From Streptococcus mitis (GTDB taxonomy: Bacteria > Bacillota > Bacilli > Lactobacillales > Streptococcaceae), in the NCBI RefSeq assembly GCF_946190065.1, contig NZ_CAMHZD010000017.1, forward strand, positions 1 through 53,861: 53,861 bases of DNA, given 5' to 3'. Shown here in pieces: positions 25,063 through 33,409 of the stretch; position 1 is the stretch's first letter; every line of letters begins with the position of its first letter. The position numbers were made by a program, and so were the translations under genes. The notes beneath the pieces are model-generated. The model was given only the letters and a program-made list of their open reading frames with translations. It did not search any database and was not told the DNA's origin.

Positions 25063-27270
25063 CTAATTTGTTACTTGATGGCCAGCTATTTTAATCGTTG
25101 AGCCATTCATGTGTTTGACACGCGCAGCGATTTCCTTGTGACGCCCATTGACCATAGGTCTCGCTTGAGGATTGCCTAAATAGCCACAAGTCCGTTTAAC
25201 AACGTCTACTGTTTTAGGGTCGCTATTTCCACAGTTTGGACAAGCAAATCCTCTCTCAGTTGGTTCAAAATCCCCTTCAAAGTCACACTTGTAGCAACGG
25301 TCGATTGGTGTATTGGTCCCTAGATAGCCGACACGGTCATAGGCATAGTCCCAGACAGCTTCCAAGGCCTTTGGATTTTGCTGAAGGACTGGATACTCAC
25401 AATAATGGATGAAACCACCTGACGCACCTGCTTCTGGATAGACTTTCTCAAAGTCTAATTTTTCAAATGGTGTTGGATTTTTACGAACATCGTAGTGGAA
25501 AGAGTTAGTGTAGTATTCCTTGTCTGTAATATCAGGAATAGAACCAAACTTCTCTGTATCTAGTCGGCAGAAACGGTCTGTCAAACTTTCAGATGGTGTT
25601 GAGTAGATAGAGAAATGGTAGCCATATTGGTCAGACCACTCTTCTACACGGCGTTTCATATCGCGAATGATATCCAGCGTAAATTCCTTAGCTTCTAGAT
25701 TGTGTTCCCAGCTATTTCCAAAGAAAACTGTCGCTACTTCGTACAAACCGATGTAACCCAGCGAAACTGTCGCACGACGATTCTTAAAGAGCTGGTCAAC
25801 ACTTTCTTCTTTACCTAGACGATGGCCAAAAGCACCGTATTGATAAAGGATAGGAGCATTGGCTGGTGTCGCCTCTTTAGTGCGTTCGATACGATAAACA
25901 AGAGCATCTTCAGCGATATTCATCCGCTCGTTGAAGATTTCCCAGAACTTATTCATGTCGCCCTCAGACTCAAGAGCAATACGAGGTAGGTTAACTGTCA
26001 CAACACCCAGATTCATACGGCCTGAATTGACTTCTACACCATTTTCATCCTTCCAACCTTGAAGAAACGAACGGCAACCCATAGGCACCTTGAAGGAACC
26101 TGTCAAGTCAACAATCTTATCGTAAGACAAGACGTCTGGGTACATCCGCTTGGTTGCACACTCAAGAGCCAACTGCTTAATGTCGTAGTTGGGAGTCCCT
26201 TCTTCCAAGTTAAGACCTCTTTTTAGCGTAAAAATGAGCTTAGGGAAGATGGCTGTACGGTGTTCTGAACCAAGGCCCTTAATGCGAATGTTTAAGATAG
26301 CTTTTTGAATTTCCCGCTCAAAACGATTAGTTCCTAGACCAAAACCTAGCGAAGTGAAAGGTGTTTGCCCATTTGAAGTGAAGAGGGTGTTGATTTCATA
26401 CTCAAGAGATTGCATGGCATCATAGATATCTTTTTGAGTTTTCTTCCAAGCGTAATCTTCCCGTTTTTCAGGTAAAACCCACTCTTCTGCATCTTTGAGA
26501 TGTTTTTGGTAATTCTTCTCTGCATAAGGCGCCAAGACTTCATCGATACGGTCAGCTGAACAGCCTCCATACTGGCTAGAAGCAACGTTGGCAATGATTT
26601 GGGAAATCTGAGCTGTCGCAGTCTGGATAGACTTGGGACTTTCTACCTCTGCATTTCCAATCTTAAAACCATTTTCCAACATCCCCTTGAAATCAATCAA
26701 ACAGCAGTTGGTCATAGGTGTATAAGGACTGTAGTCCAAATCGTGATAGTGGATATCCCCTTTTTGGTGGGCATTGGCTACGTGCTTAGGAAGCATTTGC
26801 AGTCCGATTGACTTTCCAACAATTCCTGCTGTCAAATCACGCTGGGTGTTAAAGACATCGCTGTCTTTATTAGCATTTTCATTGACAACTGCCTGATCTT
26901 TGTTGAGAAGTTTATGGATACTAAAGTTAATATCTGTCGCTTTTGATCGCTCGAAATCCCTCTGTGTTCGATAAGTGATATACTCTTCAGCCAGCGCATA
27001 TTCTTTAGCTTCAAGGAGTTCATGTTCTACGATATTTTGGATTTCGTAAATCTTAACTCCCTTTGGAAAGCGACTATGAATTTCTGTGACAATTCGCTCG
27101 GTCAAAGCATTGAGGCGTTTTTCGACCAAGGGTGTCACATCCATAACCTTGTCAGCCGCCTTGTGGAGAGCCTTGTCAATCTTGTCCACATCAAATACAA
27201 CACGTCTCCCATCTCGTTTTTCAACGAAGAGAGTTGGCAAAATTGTAATTTTTTCTTCTAGTGCAATCAT
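25063..27270 (-). CDS. nrdD: Anaerobic (class III) ribonucleotide reductase
   Basis: The 735-residue enzyme makes deoxyribonucleotides without oxygen. An ATP-cone-like N-terminus (about 10-100) precedes the barrel. Near the C-terminus a zinc site of four cysteines (659, 662, 677, 680) is followed by CGYLG with the radical glycine at about 696. The second of two close ATGs (27270) is used because it has the better-spaced ribosome site. The promoter lies under NrdR-like boxes. Confidence 0.97.
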   Translation of the reverse strand: MIALEEKITILPTLFVEKRDGRRVVFDVDKIDKALHKAADKVMDVTPLVEKRLNALTERIVTEIHSRFPKGVKIYEIQNIVEHELLEAKEYALAEEYITYRTQRDFERSKATDINFSIHKLLNKDQAVVNENANKDSDVFNTQRDLTAGIVGKSIGLQMLPKHVANAHQKGDIHYHDLDYSPYTPMTNCCLIDFKGMLENGFKIGNAEVESPKSIQTATAQISQIIANVASSQYGGCSADRIDEVLAPYAEKNYQKHLKDAEEWVLPEKREDYAWKKTQKDIYDAMQSLEYEINTLFTSNGQTPFTSLGFGLGTNRFEREIQKAILNIRIKGLGSEHRTAIFPKLIFTLKRGLNLEEGTPNYDIKQLALECATKRMYPDVLSYDKIVDLTGSFKVPMGCRSFLQGWKDENGVEVNSGRMNLGVVTVNLPRIALESEGDMNKFWEIFNERMNIAEDALVYRIERTKEATPANAPILYQYGAFGHRLGKEESVDQLFKNRRATVSLGYIGLYEVATVFFGNSWEHNLEAKEFTLDIIRDMKRRVEEWSDQYGYHFSIYSTPSESLTDRFCRLDTEKFGSIPDITDKEYYTNSFHYDVRKNPTPFEKLDFEKVYPEAGASGGFIHYCEYPVLQQNPKALEAVWDYAYDRVGYLGTNTPIDRCYKCDFEGDFEPTERGFACPNCGNSDPKTVDVVKRTCGYLGNPQARPMVNGRHKEIAARVKHMNGSTIKIAGHQVTN

Positions 27271-27307
27271 ATGCATGCTCTTTTCTAAAATGTTCTTTCT
27301 AAAAAGT

Positions 27308-27335
27308 ATTATACCACTCTAAAAAGAAAAATCAA
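27308..27335 (-). promoter_or_regulatory. nrdD promoter
   Basis: TTGATT (27330-27335), 16 nt, TATAAT (27308-27313). The -35 is part of the arm of the inverted repeat described next, so terminator stem and promoter are interlocked. Confidence 0.75.
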
Positions 27336-27388
27336 TATCTTGTGTTAAAAATCCTAAAATTTTTAAAAATACACAAGATATTGATTTT
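27321..27388 (-). terminator. Terminator of the competence membrane gene, with NrdR-like arms
   Basis: A perfect 18-bp stem (27371-27388 with 27328-27345) is followed on the minus strand by TTTTCTTTTT, an excellent terminator for the gene that ends at 27390. Each arm contains CAATATCTTGTGT or its complement, 13 of the 16 positions of the NrdR-box palindrome ACACAATATCTTGTGT as I recall it. The pair of arms may therefore double as a tandem NrdR site over the nrdD -35. Confidence 0.7.
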
Positions 27389-27389
27389 G

Positions 27390-28940
27390 TTATTTAATTT
27401 TATAGACTTTAAACTCTGAGTAATCAGTCTTTACTTGTTGGTAATTTTCTTTCAAAATTGTTTCCACTTCAGACCAGACTGCTACCTTATCATTCACCAC
27501 AATCACCTTAGGTTGGTTTTCTTTCAAGTCATTGATTAAACTAGTTTTATTCTCTTCTGTACTCGTGTAAAGAAGAGGTGATGGGAACATGGATCCAGCC
27601 AAACGCTGGCTTTCTTTATACATCTGAACATGTGAATCCCAAATATAGATTTGGTCACCATCACTCGTCTCTTGTTTGACTCTATCTACCACTTGATGTT
27701 GTTCTCTATAAGAAGCTGGATGCAAGACAAAACGAGCTACAAAAGGAATTGCAATCAGATAAACCACCACTAGGATCGGTAAGTAGAGATTCCCTTTCAT
27801 GAATTTTTTCCATAGAGTAGGAACTTCCTCTCTTCTCCGACGACGAGCTCCTCTAGCTGAATGTTTCCCACGAATACTGGTCATCAAAAGAAGGAGTAAA
27901 AATGGAAGGATTAGAATCAAACGCGAACCGTGAAGAGGTTCTTGAGAAAAAAGCAACAAGGCTAATACAAATAAGAAAGTAAAACTAGCTGGTACTGAAA
28001 TAACATATAATCTTGATGCCTTTGATTGGAACAATCCTAGAAAAACAAGGAAGAGAGCTCCTAAACCAAAGGTCAACAAACCATAGAATACAACATTATC
28101 CATTAGTTGAGGATTCAAGACCTGAAGGGAATCAATCGGATATAAAAGACTCCCTAGAGCCTCTCCAAAACCACCTGAAGCAAGAACATAATATCCTACT
28201 GGGTAAAAGATGATAGAAAAGCCAAGTGCTGCTGCAAAAAACTGATAAACTCCATGAGCAAGGCGGCCATGCCCAACATTAAAGACAAATAAACCAATCG
28301 TTACTACTGCAATAAAGAAAAGACTTGTAAGAGGCTCTATGAAAAATGATAGGGCCAAGAAAATCCCCAGACGTAGAAATCCCTTGTCATGGTTAGGATT
28401 TGATAGATAAGCTGCTATGAACGAAAATCCTGCAAACAGAAATGGCAAAGCTAAAATCGTAGCATATCCTCCTCCAAAACCGAGACCGGATACCAAAATA
28501 TAAAATATGGTTAAGAGTTGCTTGGCTTGCTCCCTTTGTCCCGTCAGATAGTCAGTTGAAGAAAAGAGGAAATAACCTCCTCCTAAGAGGGCTAGCCATT
28601 CTACCAAGGCAAAAAGAATGCCTCCTTGGGTGATGTAAAGTAGCAAGTAATAAATAAGACCGTGACTAGCATAATAGCTACTGTAGAGCTGTCCTCCCTG
28701 ATGCCAAGCCCACCCTATATACAAATCCTGCGCCTGAGAGGGACTTACCATATCTAAAAGTAAAGGTATCACCACAGAAAAAAACGTTGCAATCGTACTT
28801 CCAATGATGAGTCTGAAAAACGGGAAAGCTACCTGTTCTTCTTTTTCTACATGAGATTCAAGGTTCCTATCCAATCTATTTTCAATGTCATTACTCTGTA
28901 TCGTTTCGGATACTTCTTCGATTCTGCCATATACAGCCAT
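27390..28940 (-). CDS. Polytopic membrane protein, probably late-competence (Ccs4-like)
   Basis: The 516-residue protein has a hydrophilic N-terminus of about 45 residues, about ten to twelve membrane segments up to near residue 405, then a soluble C-terminal tail (about 405-516) with DSHVQMYKESQRLAGS. The general plan resembles glycosyltransferase-family-39-like or O-antigen-type membrane proteins, but no catalytic motif is clear. The start at 28940 has AGGAG 7 nt upstream. It begins 36 nt after a small gene behind a cin-box. In pneumococcus a competence-induced gene is annotated at this locus, so it is probably expressed under ComX. Confidence 0.8.
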   Translation of the reverse strand: MAVYGRIEEVSETIQSNDIENRLDRNLESHVEKEEQVAFPFFRLIIGSTIATFFSVVIPLLLDMVSPSQAQDLYIGWAWHQGGQLYSSYYASHGLIYYLLLYITQGGILFALVEWLALLGGGYFLFSSTDYLTGQREQAKQLLTIFYILVSGLGFGGGYATILALPFLFAGFSFIAAYLSNPNHDKGFLRLGIFLALSFFIEPLTSLFFIAVVTIGLFVFNVGHGRLAHGVYQFFAAALGFSIIFYPVGYYVLASGGFGEALGSLLYPIDSLQVLNPQLMDNVVFYGLLTFGLGALFLVFLGLFQSKASRLYVISVPASFTFLFVLALLLFSQEPLHGSRLILILPFLLLLLMTSIRGKHSARGARRRRREEVPTLWKKFMKGNLYLPILVVVYLIAIPFVARFVLHPASYREQHQVVDRVKQETSDGDQIYIWDSHVQMYKESQRLAGSMFPSPLLYTSTEENKTSLINDLKENQPKVIVVNDKVAVWSEVETILKENYQQVKTDYSEFKVYKIK

Positions 28941-28970
28941 GTCGTTTCTCCTATTCAATTTATCTGTCTT

Positions 28971-28998
28971 AGTATATCAAAAAGACCTAAAATTGTCA
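28971..28998 (-). promoter_or_regulatory. Candidate vegetative promoter of the membrane protein gene
   Basis: CTGACA (28993-28998), 16 nt, TATACT (28971-28976), lying in the last codons of the small competence ORF. It would allow basal transcription outside competence. Confidence 0.5.
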
Positions 28999-29123
28999 GC
29001 TTGCGATGGCTGTTTGAGTGATTTTTTGCATAGTTTCACAAAGGTTTCAATTTCCCGAAATCGGTGTAAATGCGTCTGTTTAAATGACATGATATAATCC
29101 AATTCTTTCTGAGTCAGCATCAT
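28977..29123 (-). CDS. 48-residue late-competence small protein
   Basis: The small gene starts 17 nt after a cin-box, with GAGGGGGA directly before two consecutive ATGs; the second ATG (29120) is equally possible. The protein is basic and helical in character (MTQ-type start, then KELDYIMSFKQTHLHRFREI) with one cysteine and no membrane segment. It resembles no family I know. Position directly after the sigma-X promoter makes expression in competence very likely. Confidence 0.75.
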   Translation of the reverse strand: MMLTQKELDYIMSFKQTHLHRFREIETFVKLCKKSLKQPSQADNFRSF

Positions 29124-29139
29124 TCCCCCTCTATCTTTC

Positions 29140-29147
29140 TATTCGTA
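29140..29147 (-). promoter_or_regulatory. cin-box (ComX/SigX promoter)
   Basis: TACGAATA on the minus strand is the exact core of the pneumococcal late-competence promoter. The required T-rich -25 region is present and is supplied by the terminator tail of the upstream cls gene. Confidence 0.88.
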
Positions 29148-29156
29148 AAAGGCAAG

Positions 29157-29188
29157 AAAAATAGGACTGGGTTGTGTCCTAAGTCCTA
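29157..29188 (-). terminator. cls terminator
   Basis: TAGGACT and AGTCCTA form a stem (29182-29188 with 29162-29168), with inner GG/CC pairs, and are followed by TTTTTC on the minus strand. Confidence 0.8.
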
Positions 29189-29194
29189 GATTTC

Positions 29195-30727
29195 TTATAA
29201 GATTGGGGCAAATAACTGGGCAATTTCCTTAATCAATTTTTGATACCAGCTATTTTTTATCGTATGAGGGAAAATTTCTTGAGATACTGAAAAAATCTCC
29301 TCAAAATCTTTTTGAATCTCTGTGATTGATGCCGTTTTATATAGCAAAACTGCATCTTCATAGTGATGAAGCAAACTTCTATAATCTAAATTAATCGTTC
29401 CAACTGCAGCAAAGTCCTTGTCCACTAGGATTTGTTTACTGTGGATAAAGCCTGGACTATACTCAAAAATCCTGACTCCTGCTGACAAAAGATCCGGATA
29501 GGCTCCTCTTGTTATGAGCTGGATTAATTTTTTATCCGGAATGAAAGGAGTCACGATGCGGACATCAACACCCCTCATGGCTGCATTTTTAATACTCTCA
29601 GTTAAATCATAGTCAATAATCAAATAGGGTGTTGTGATATAGACTGAATCAGTAGCCTGATTAATCAAACTTTGATAAACTTTTTTCCCTACTTGAGTAC
29701 GGAAGATGGGCTTGGGTCCACTACCGTAAGGAATGCAGAGCCCTTGGCCAGAACAAGGCTGATTTTCCAGGTGATACTGGTCAAAATCGCTGATTTCCCC
29801 ACGATTGATGTACCAAGTCATCAAAAAAAGACGGGTTAGAGCCTTGACACCAGGGCCATCTAAGCGAATCCCACTGTCCTTCCAATAGCCAAAGCGTTCT
29901 ATATGATTGATGTACTCATCGGCTAAGTTAATGCCTCCTGTATAGGCTACCTGACCATCTATGACAAGGATTTTACGATGGTCCCGATTGTTGTAAGCCA
30001 CCGTCAAACGAGGAATCACCTTGTTAAACTTATGGGCTTCAATTCCTCGACTACGAAGTTGAATAGTATAGTCTCCAGGCAAAGTCGCCATACAGCCGAT
30101 ATCATCATAGAGCATCTTGACCTCTACACCCTGAGCTGCCTTTTGCTCTAGTATATCTAGTATGCTATTCCACATCAAACCTTCTTCGACAATATAGTAC
30201 TCTAGAAAGATAAATTTCTCAGCTTTCTTGAGGTCTTCCAACATATGTTGCCACATGCTTTCACCCGAAGAAAAGAATTGTGAATCTGTTCGATCATAGA
30301 CATCGGCATTGCTATCCATACTTAGCAAAGATTTGATAACTCCGTAAGCCGCCTTATCATCTTCCTTCAATTTCTGGCGGAGAGCTTTACTGTTATCCTC
30401 CCGAAAATGCATAGAACCAAGTTTGTCCAACTGCTTGATTTCTTTTTTGGACAATCGCCTTTCACCAAACATCAGATAGAGCAAGGGTCCGATGACAGGA
30501 ACAAAAGTTACCACTAACCACATTACTTTACTATCAGGTGTCATTGAACGATTGACAATTGCGACAATAGTCGCCATACTCATAAAGATTAAGAGAATAA
30601 CCCATAGAATAGGAGCCATACGCCCTAAGTAAAGAAAGAGACCAAAAACAAGAGAAAGTTCAAGCAGCATAATCGAAAGACTAAAGCCATACTTGGACAT
30701 TAATAATTGAAATTTTCTATATTTCAT
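29195..30727 (-). CDS. cls: Cardiolipin synthase
   Basis: The 510-residue phospholipase-D-type enzyme joins two phosphatidylglycerols to give cardiolipin. Two N-terminal membrane segments (about 12-36 and 38-58) are followed by a soluble part with two HKD motifs, His250-Lys252-Asp257 and His429-Lys431-Asp436. The length is that of bacterial ClsA. The promoter (TTGCCT-N18-TATACT at 30889-30918) lies just upstream of the BOX element, so the BOX is transcribed in its 5' UTR. Confidence 0.95.
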   Translation of the reverse strand: MKYRKFQLLMSKYGFSLSIMLLELSLVFGLFLYLGRMAPILWVILLIFMSMATIVAIVNRSMTPDSKVMWLVVTFVPVIGPLLYLMFGERRLSKKEIKQLDKLGSMHFREDNSKALRQKLKEDDKAAYGVIKSLLSMDSNADVYDRTDSQFFSSGESMWQHMLEDLKKAEKFIFLEYYIVEEGLMWNSILDILEQKAAQGVEVKMLYDDIGCMATLPGDYTIQLRSRGIEAHKFNKVIPRLTVAYNNRDHRKILVIDGQVAYTGGINLADEYINHIERFGYWKDSGIRLDGPGVKALTRLFLMTWYINRGEISDFDQYHLENQPCSGQGLCIPYGSGPKPIFRTQVGKKVYQSLINQATDSVYITTPYLIIDYDLTESIKNAAMRGVDVRIVTPFIPDKKLIQLITRGAYPDLLSAGVRIFEYSPGFIHSKQILVDKDFAAVGTINLDYRSLLHHYEDAVLLYKTASITEIQKDFEEIFSVSQEIFPHTIKNSWYQKLIKEIAQLFAPIL

Positions 30728-30747
30728 ATCCCCTCCTTGATATTTTG

Positions 30748-30861
30748 ATACTCAATGAAAAGCAAAGAGCAAACTAGGAAGCTAGCCGCAGGTTGCTCAA
30801 AACACTGTTTTGAGGTTGCAGATGGAAGCTGACGTGGTTTGAAGAGATTTTCGAAGAGTAT
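30748..30861 (-). repeat. BOX element (A-C type) in the cls leader
   Basis: The minus strand begins ATACTCTTCGAAAATCTC and ends TTTTCATTGAGTAT, the diagnostic ends of pneumococcal BOX elements, with the AACAGTGTTTTGAGC stretch of boxC in the middle. It lies between the promoter and the start of cls and may change mRNA stability. Confidence 0.9.
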
Positions 30862-30888
30862 GAATGCTAAAAACAGGTAATTGATACT

Positions 30889-30918
30889 AGTATAACTCAG
30901 GTATTCGGTAGAAGGCAA
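30889..30918 (-). promoter_or_regulatory. cls promoter
   Basis: TTGCCT (30913-30918), 18 nt, TATACT (30889-30894) on the minus strand, upstream of the BOX element. Confidence 0.65.
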
Positions 30919-30942
30919 GTATTTATAATCATTTTTCTGCGT

Positions 30943-30974
30943 AAAAACAAAAGAGACTGACAAAACCAGTCTCC
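30943..30974 (-). terminator. Terminator of the 154-residue lipoprotein gene
   Basis: GGAGACTG/CAGTCTC stem with TTTTGTTTTT on the minus strand directly after the lipoprotein stop. Confidence 0.85.
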
Positions 30975-30981
30975 TTCTAGT

Positions 30982-31446
30982 CTATTTTGATAAAACAATG
31001 CGATCAGACGCTTCTCTATCCATATCGTCGATAATCATCTGATTTCCATTGATTGCATAAATCTTGACATCATCCCCAATAATCATACGTTGATTAGCGG
31101 CATCGAAGCTAACCTGCTTGATTTCTTGATCTCCGTCAGTTTCTACCTGTGTCCAGGTGCCCGTTGTACCAGTTACCACTAAAGTGATACGGTCTCCCTC
31201 GTCCTGACCGGTATAGGTTCCATCAATATCAGTTGGTTGAGCCTCAGGAGCATTTTGTGAAGAACTTGTTGCTGCCTGGCTGCTATTTTCTGTAGAAGAT
31301 GAAGCAGCAGATTGTGATTGCTGAGTTTGTTGTGTTTGCGAGTGAGTTGCTGGTTGTTGAACTTGTTGTGCTCTTTGTGAACAAGCTACTAAAAGACTAA
31401 GACTTGCTAGAGAAGCAAGAGAAAGTGTGAATCTTTTTAATTTCAT
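30982..31446 (-). CDS. Putative lipoprotein, Gln/Ser/Thr-rich linker
   Basis: The 154-residue protein has a signal peptide ending in the lipobox LVAC (Cys about residue 22). A low-complexity linker rich in Gln, Ser, Thr and Ala follows (to about residue 75), then a compact C-terminal domain starting DIDGTYTGQDEGDRITL. The linker suggests cell-wall spanning. The start at 31446 is chosen for the AAAGGA site and the signal peptide; the frame upstream of it has neither. No function is known. Confidence 0.85.
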   Translation of the reverse strand: MKLKRFTLSLASLASLSLLVACSQRAQQVQQPATHSQTQQTQQSQSAASSSTENSSQAATSSSQNAPEAQPTDIDGTYTGQDEGDRITLVVTGTTGTWTQVETDGDQEIKQVSFDAANQRMIIGDDVKIYAINGNQMIIDDMDREASDRIVLSK

Positions 31447-31532
31447 GATAAATTTCCTTTCTGCTACCAATTTACAGAATTTTTTCCCTCTAACTAGTAG
31501 TTTCCCTAGTATAACAAGTTCAAAAAAGGAGG

Positions 31533-32783
31533 TCAATTCATCTGCTCATGGGTCAGCAAGTAGCCCCGTACTTCTGAGATAAAATAGAGAGACCCTGTAA
31601 CGAACAACAAATCCTGGGCACCTGCTCTTGCTTCAAAATTGCTAATAAATTCTCGGTAAGAAGGAACTATATCGTAACCTGTTACATCTGTTTCATCCAA
31701 AGAACCTTGATAGTCAAAGCCGGTCACCTTGAGTTCCACCTGAGACAATTTTTCAGTCAGATAAGCCAACATCCCTTGATAATCCTTCCGTTTCAAGGCT
31801 CCAAATAGGATTTGAGGACGATAACCTTCCTGCTCTTTTTCTTTAATAAACTCAACCAAGCGAGCCAAGGCAGGAAGGTTATGAGCACCGTCCAAGTAAA
31901 TCTGAGGACGAATACGCTCCAAACGCCCAGCCCAATGGGTCTTCTCCAAAGCCTGTCTTACAACCTGTTCATCAACAGCTTCCTTTCTTTCTCCCATAAA
32001 AAGAAGAAACGTTTGCAACGCCAAGGCCGCATTTTCCTGCTGATAAGCTCCTTCCAAACCTATTTTCAACTGTGAAAGGTAAGCCAAAGAGCTTGAAAAA
32101 TCCCCATTCAGCATTGAAAAATCCTGACCTGCCTGATAAAGGTCAACAGCTAAAGAGTCTGTTTTTTTCTGACAAACAAGCCTAGCTTCTGAAGGCAACT
32201 TAGCAATCACTGCCTTTTTACCAGCCTTAAAAATACCAGCTTTCTGCTCTGCAATTGCTGCTATACTGTCACCCAGAGTCTCCTGATGGTCAAGTCCGAT
32301 GGAGGTGATGACAGCAATCTCTCCAATTACCACATTGGTTGTGTCAAGTAAGCCACCAATTCCCACTTCTAATAAAACCAAATCCACCTCTTGCTCTCTA
32401 AAATAAAGAAAAGCAATCAAGGTCAGCAATTCAAAAAAGGACAACTGGTCATGAGTTTGCAGAAGTGTTTTTTCCATCTCCTTGACCTGCTCAGCTAAAC
32501 GGATAAAGTCTGAGTCTGCTATAGGTTCTCCATTAATGCAGATTCGGTCATTGATGGAGACGATATGAGGGGAGGTAAAGGTCGCAACTTTTTTGCCATG
32601 CCCCATAAATAACTCCCTCATAAAAGCAATGGTAGAACCTTTCCCATTAGTCCCAGTGACGTGGATAATAGGGTAAGACATCTCGGGATTTCCTAACAAA
32701 TCCACCGCTTGCTGCATTCGGCTCAAACCTGATCGAAAATTCAAACCAATCCGACTATGGAGCCATTCTTCTACTTCAAACAT
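31533..32783 (-). CDS. folC: Folylpolyglutamate synthase / dihydrofolate synthase
   Basis: The 416-residue Mur-ligase-family enzyme adds glutamate to folates. The P-loop TGTNGKGS is at 43-50, followed by the Mur-type central domain with the conserved GLDHQETLG loop and a C-terminal domain with GAHN. The start at 32783 is chosen for AAGGAG 6 nt upstream. Its upstream region carries a strong terminator, so folC has its own promoter or relies on read-through. Confidence 0.93.
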   Translation of the reverse strand: MFEVEEWLHSRIGLNFRSGLSRMQQAVDLLGNPEMSYPIIHVTGTNGKGSTIAFMRELFMGHGKKVATFTSPHIVSINDRICINGEPIADSDFIRLAEQVKEMEKTLLQTHDQLSFFELLTLIAFLYFREQEVDLVLLEVGIGGLLDTTNVVIGEIAVITSIGLDHQETLGDSIAAIAEQKAGIFKAGKKAVIAKLPSEARLVCQKKTDSLAVDLYQAGQDFSMLNGDFSSSLAYLSQLKIGLEGAYQQENAALALQTFLLFMGERKEAVDEQVVRQALEKTHWAGRLERIRPQIYLDGAHNLPALARLVEFIKEKEQEGYRPQILFGALKRKDYQGMLAYLTEKLSQVELKVTGFDYQGSLDETDVTGYDIVPSYREFISNFEARAGAQDLLFVTGSLYFISEVRGYLLTHEQMN

Positions 32784-32840
32784 ATACATCTCCTTAATTA
32801 CAGGTTCAATCAACTGCCTCAATAAAGTCTCATAACTAAC

Positions 32841-32872
32841 AAAAACGAGGCCAGGATTTTCGTCCCGACCTC
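32841..32872 (-). terminator. Terminator upstream of folC
   Basis: GAGGTCGGGA and TCCTGGCCTC pair (with G-U pairs) around a CGAAAA loop and are followed by GTTTTTG on the minus strand. It stands 58 nt before folC. Confidence 0.8.
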
Positions 32873-32879
32873 TCACCTG

Positions 32880-33066
32880 GTTAGCTAATAACTAGCTACT
32901 ATGAAGTTAACGTGGGGTAAAACATCCCCCGAACTTACTGACGGTTTTTATTTTTAGCGTCAGGCTAAACACGTCCACTGGACGTTCCAACTCTTCCCAA
33001 TTTCTAGGAGTTGGGGTGATACAGTCTCCCAGACTGCCTGCTCTTTCTTTTTTCTAAAAGCAGGGC
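32880..33066 (-). repeat. Cluster of hairpins between the DUF1292 gene and folC
   Basis: No gene is seen in this part of the 305-bp gap. At least three separate inverted repeats occur: ACGTCC-act-GGACGT-type (32971-32985), CCAACTC with GAGTTGG (32987-33014), and CAGTCT with AGACTG (33022-33036). The first resembles the DUF1292-operon terminator at 33068, and a third, decayed version (CCCCGAAC region) lies near 32920. Confidence 0.6.
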
Positions 33067-33092
33067 TAAAAACGTCCCCCGGACGTTTTTAC
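33066..33092 (-). terminator. Terminator of the ireB-ruvX-DUF1292 operon
   Basis: AAAAACGTCC and GGACGTTTTT form a perfect 10-bp stem with a 3-nt loop. The 5' arm includes the stop codon of the last gene. Confidence 0.85.
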
Positions 33093-33394
33093 TCCTCCAT
33101 AAAACTATTGAAGACTTCTTCAATCATGTTCCATTCGTCTTCTGAGTCTTCTGGGATTGGTTGCAATTCACCTTCTGTTCCATCTTCGTTTTCGATGAAT
33201 GAGTAAGCTTGGATTTCAACTTGTCCGTCTTCGTCTTCTTCTGCATTAACTGGTACTAGAAGAACATAGTTTTTACCAAATTCTTCTTTTCCATCAATCG
33301 TCAAAAGGATTTCAAACAAGGTTTCGTTTCCTTGTTCATCTACTAGTGTGATTAGTTCACGTTCTTCGTGGTCGTGGTTATGATCGTGTGACAT
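33089..33394 (-). CDS. DUF1292 acidic protein
   Basis: The 101-residue, very acidic protein has a His-rich N-terminus ([10 protein letters not shown]) that could bind metal ions. The core [20 protein letters not shown] is the DUF1292 signature. The function is unknown, but the gene is conserved behind ireB and ruvX in Firmicutes, 15 nt from ruvX. Confidence 0.9.
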   Translation of the reverse strand: MSHDHNHDHEERELITLVDEQGNETLFEILLTIDGKEEFGKNYVLLVPVNAEEDEDGQVEIQAYSFIENEDGTEGELQPIPEDSEDEWNMIEEVFNSFMEE

Positions 33395-33409
33395 AGCCTC
33401 TCCTTTGTA

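Noticed and set aside
30724-30963. 79-codon frame covering the BOX element.
   Set aside because: BOX elements often leave open frames. There is no ribosome site, and the frame crosses the cls promoter.
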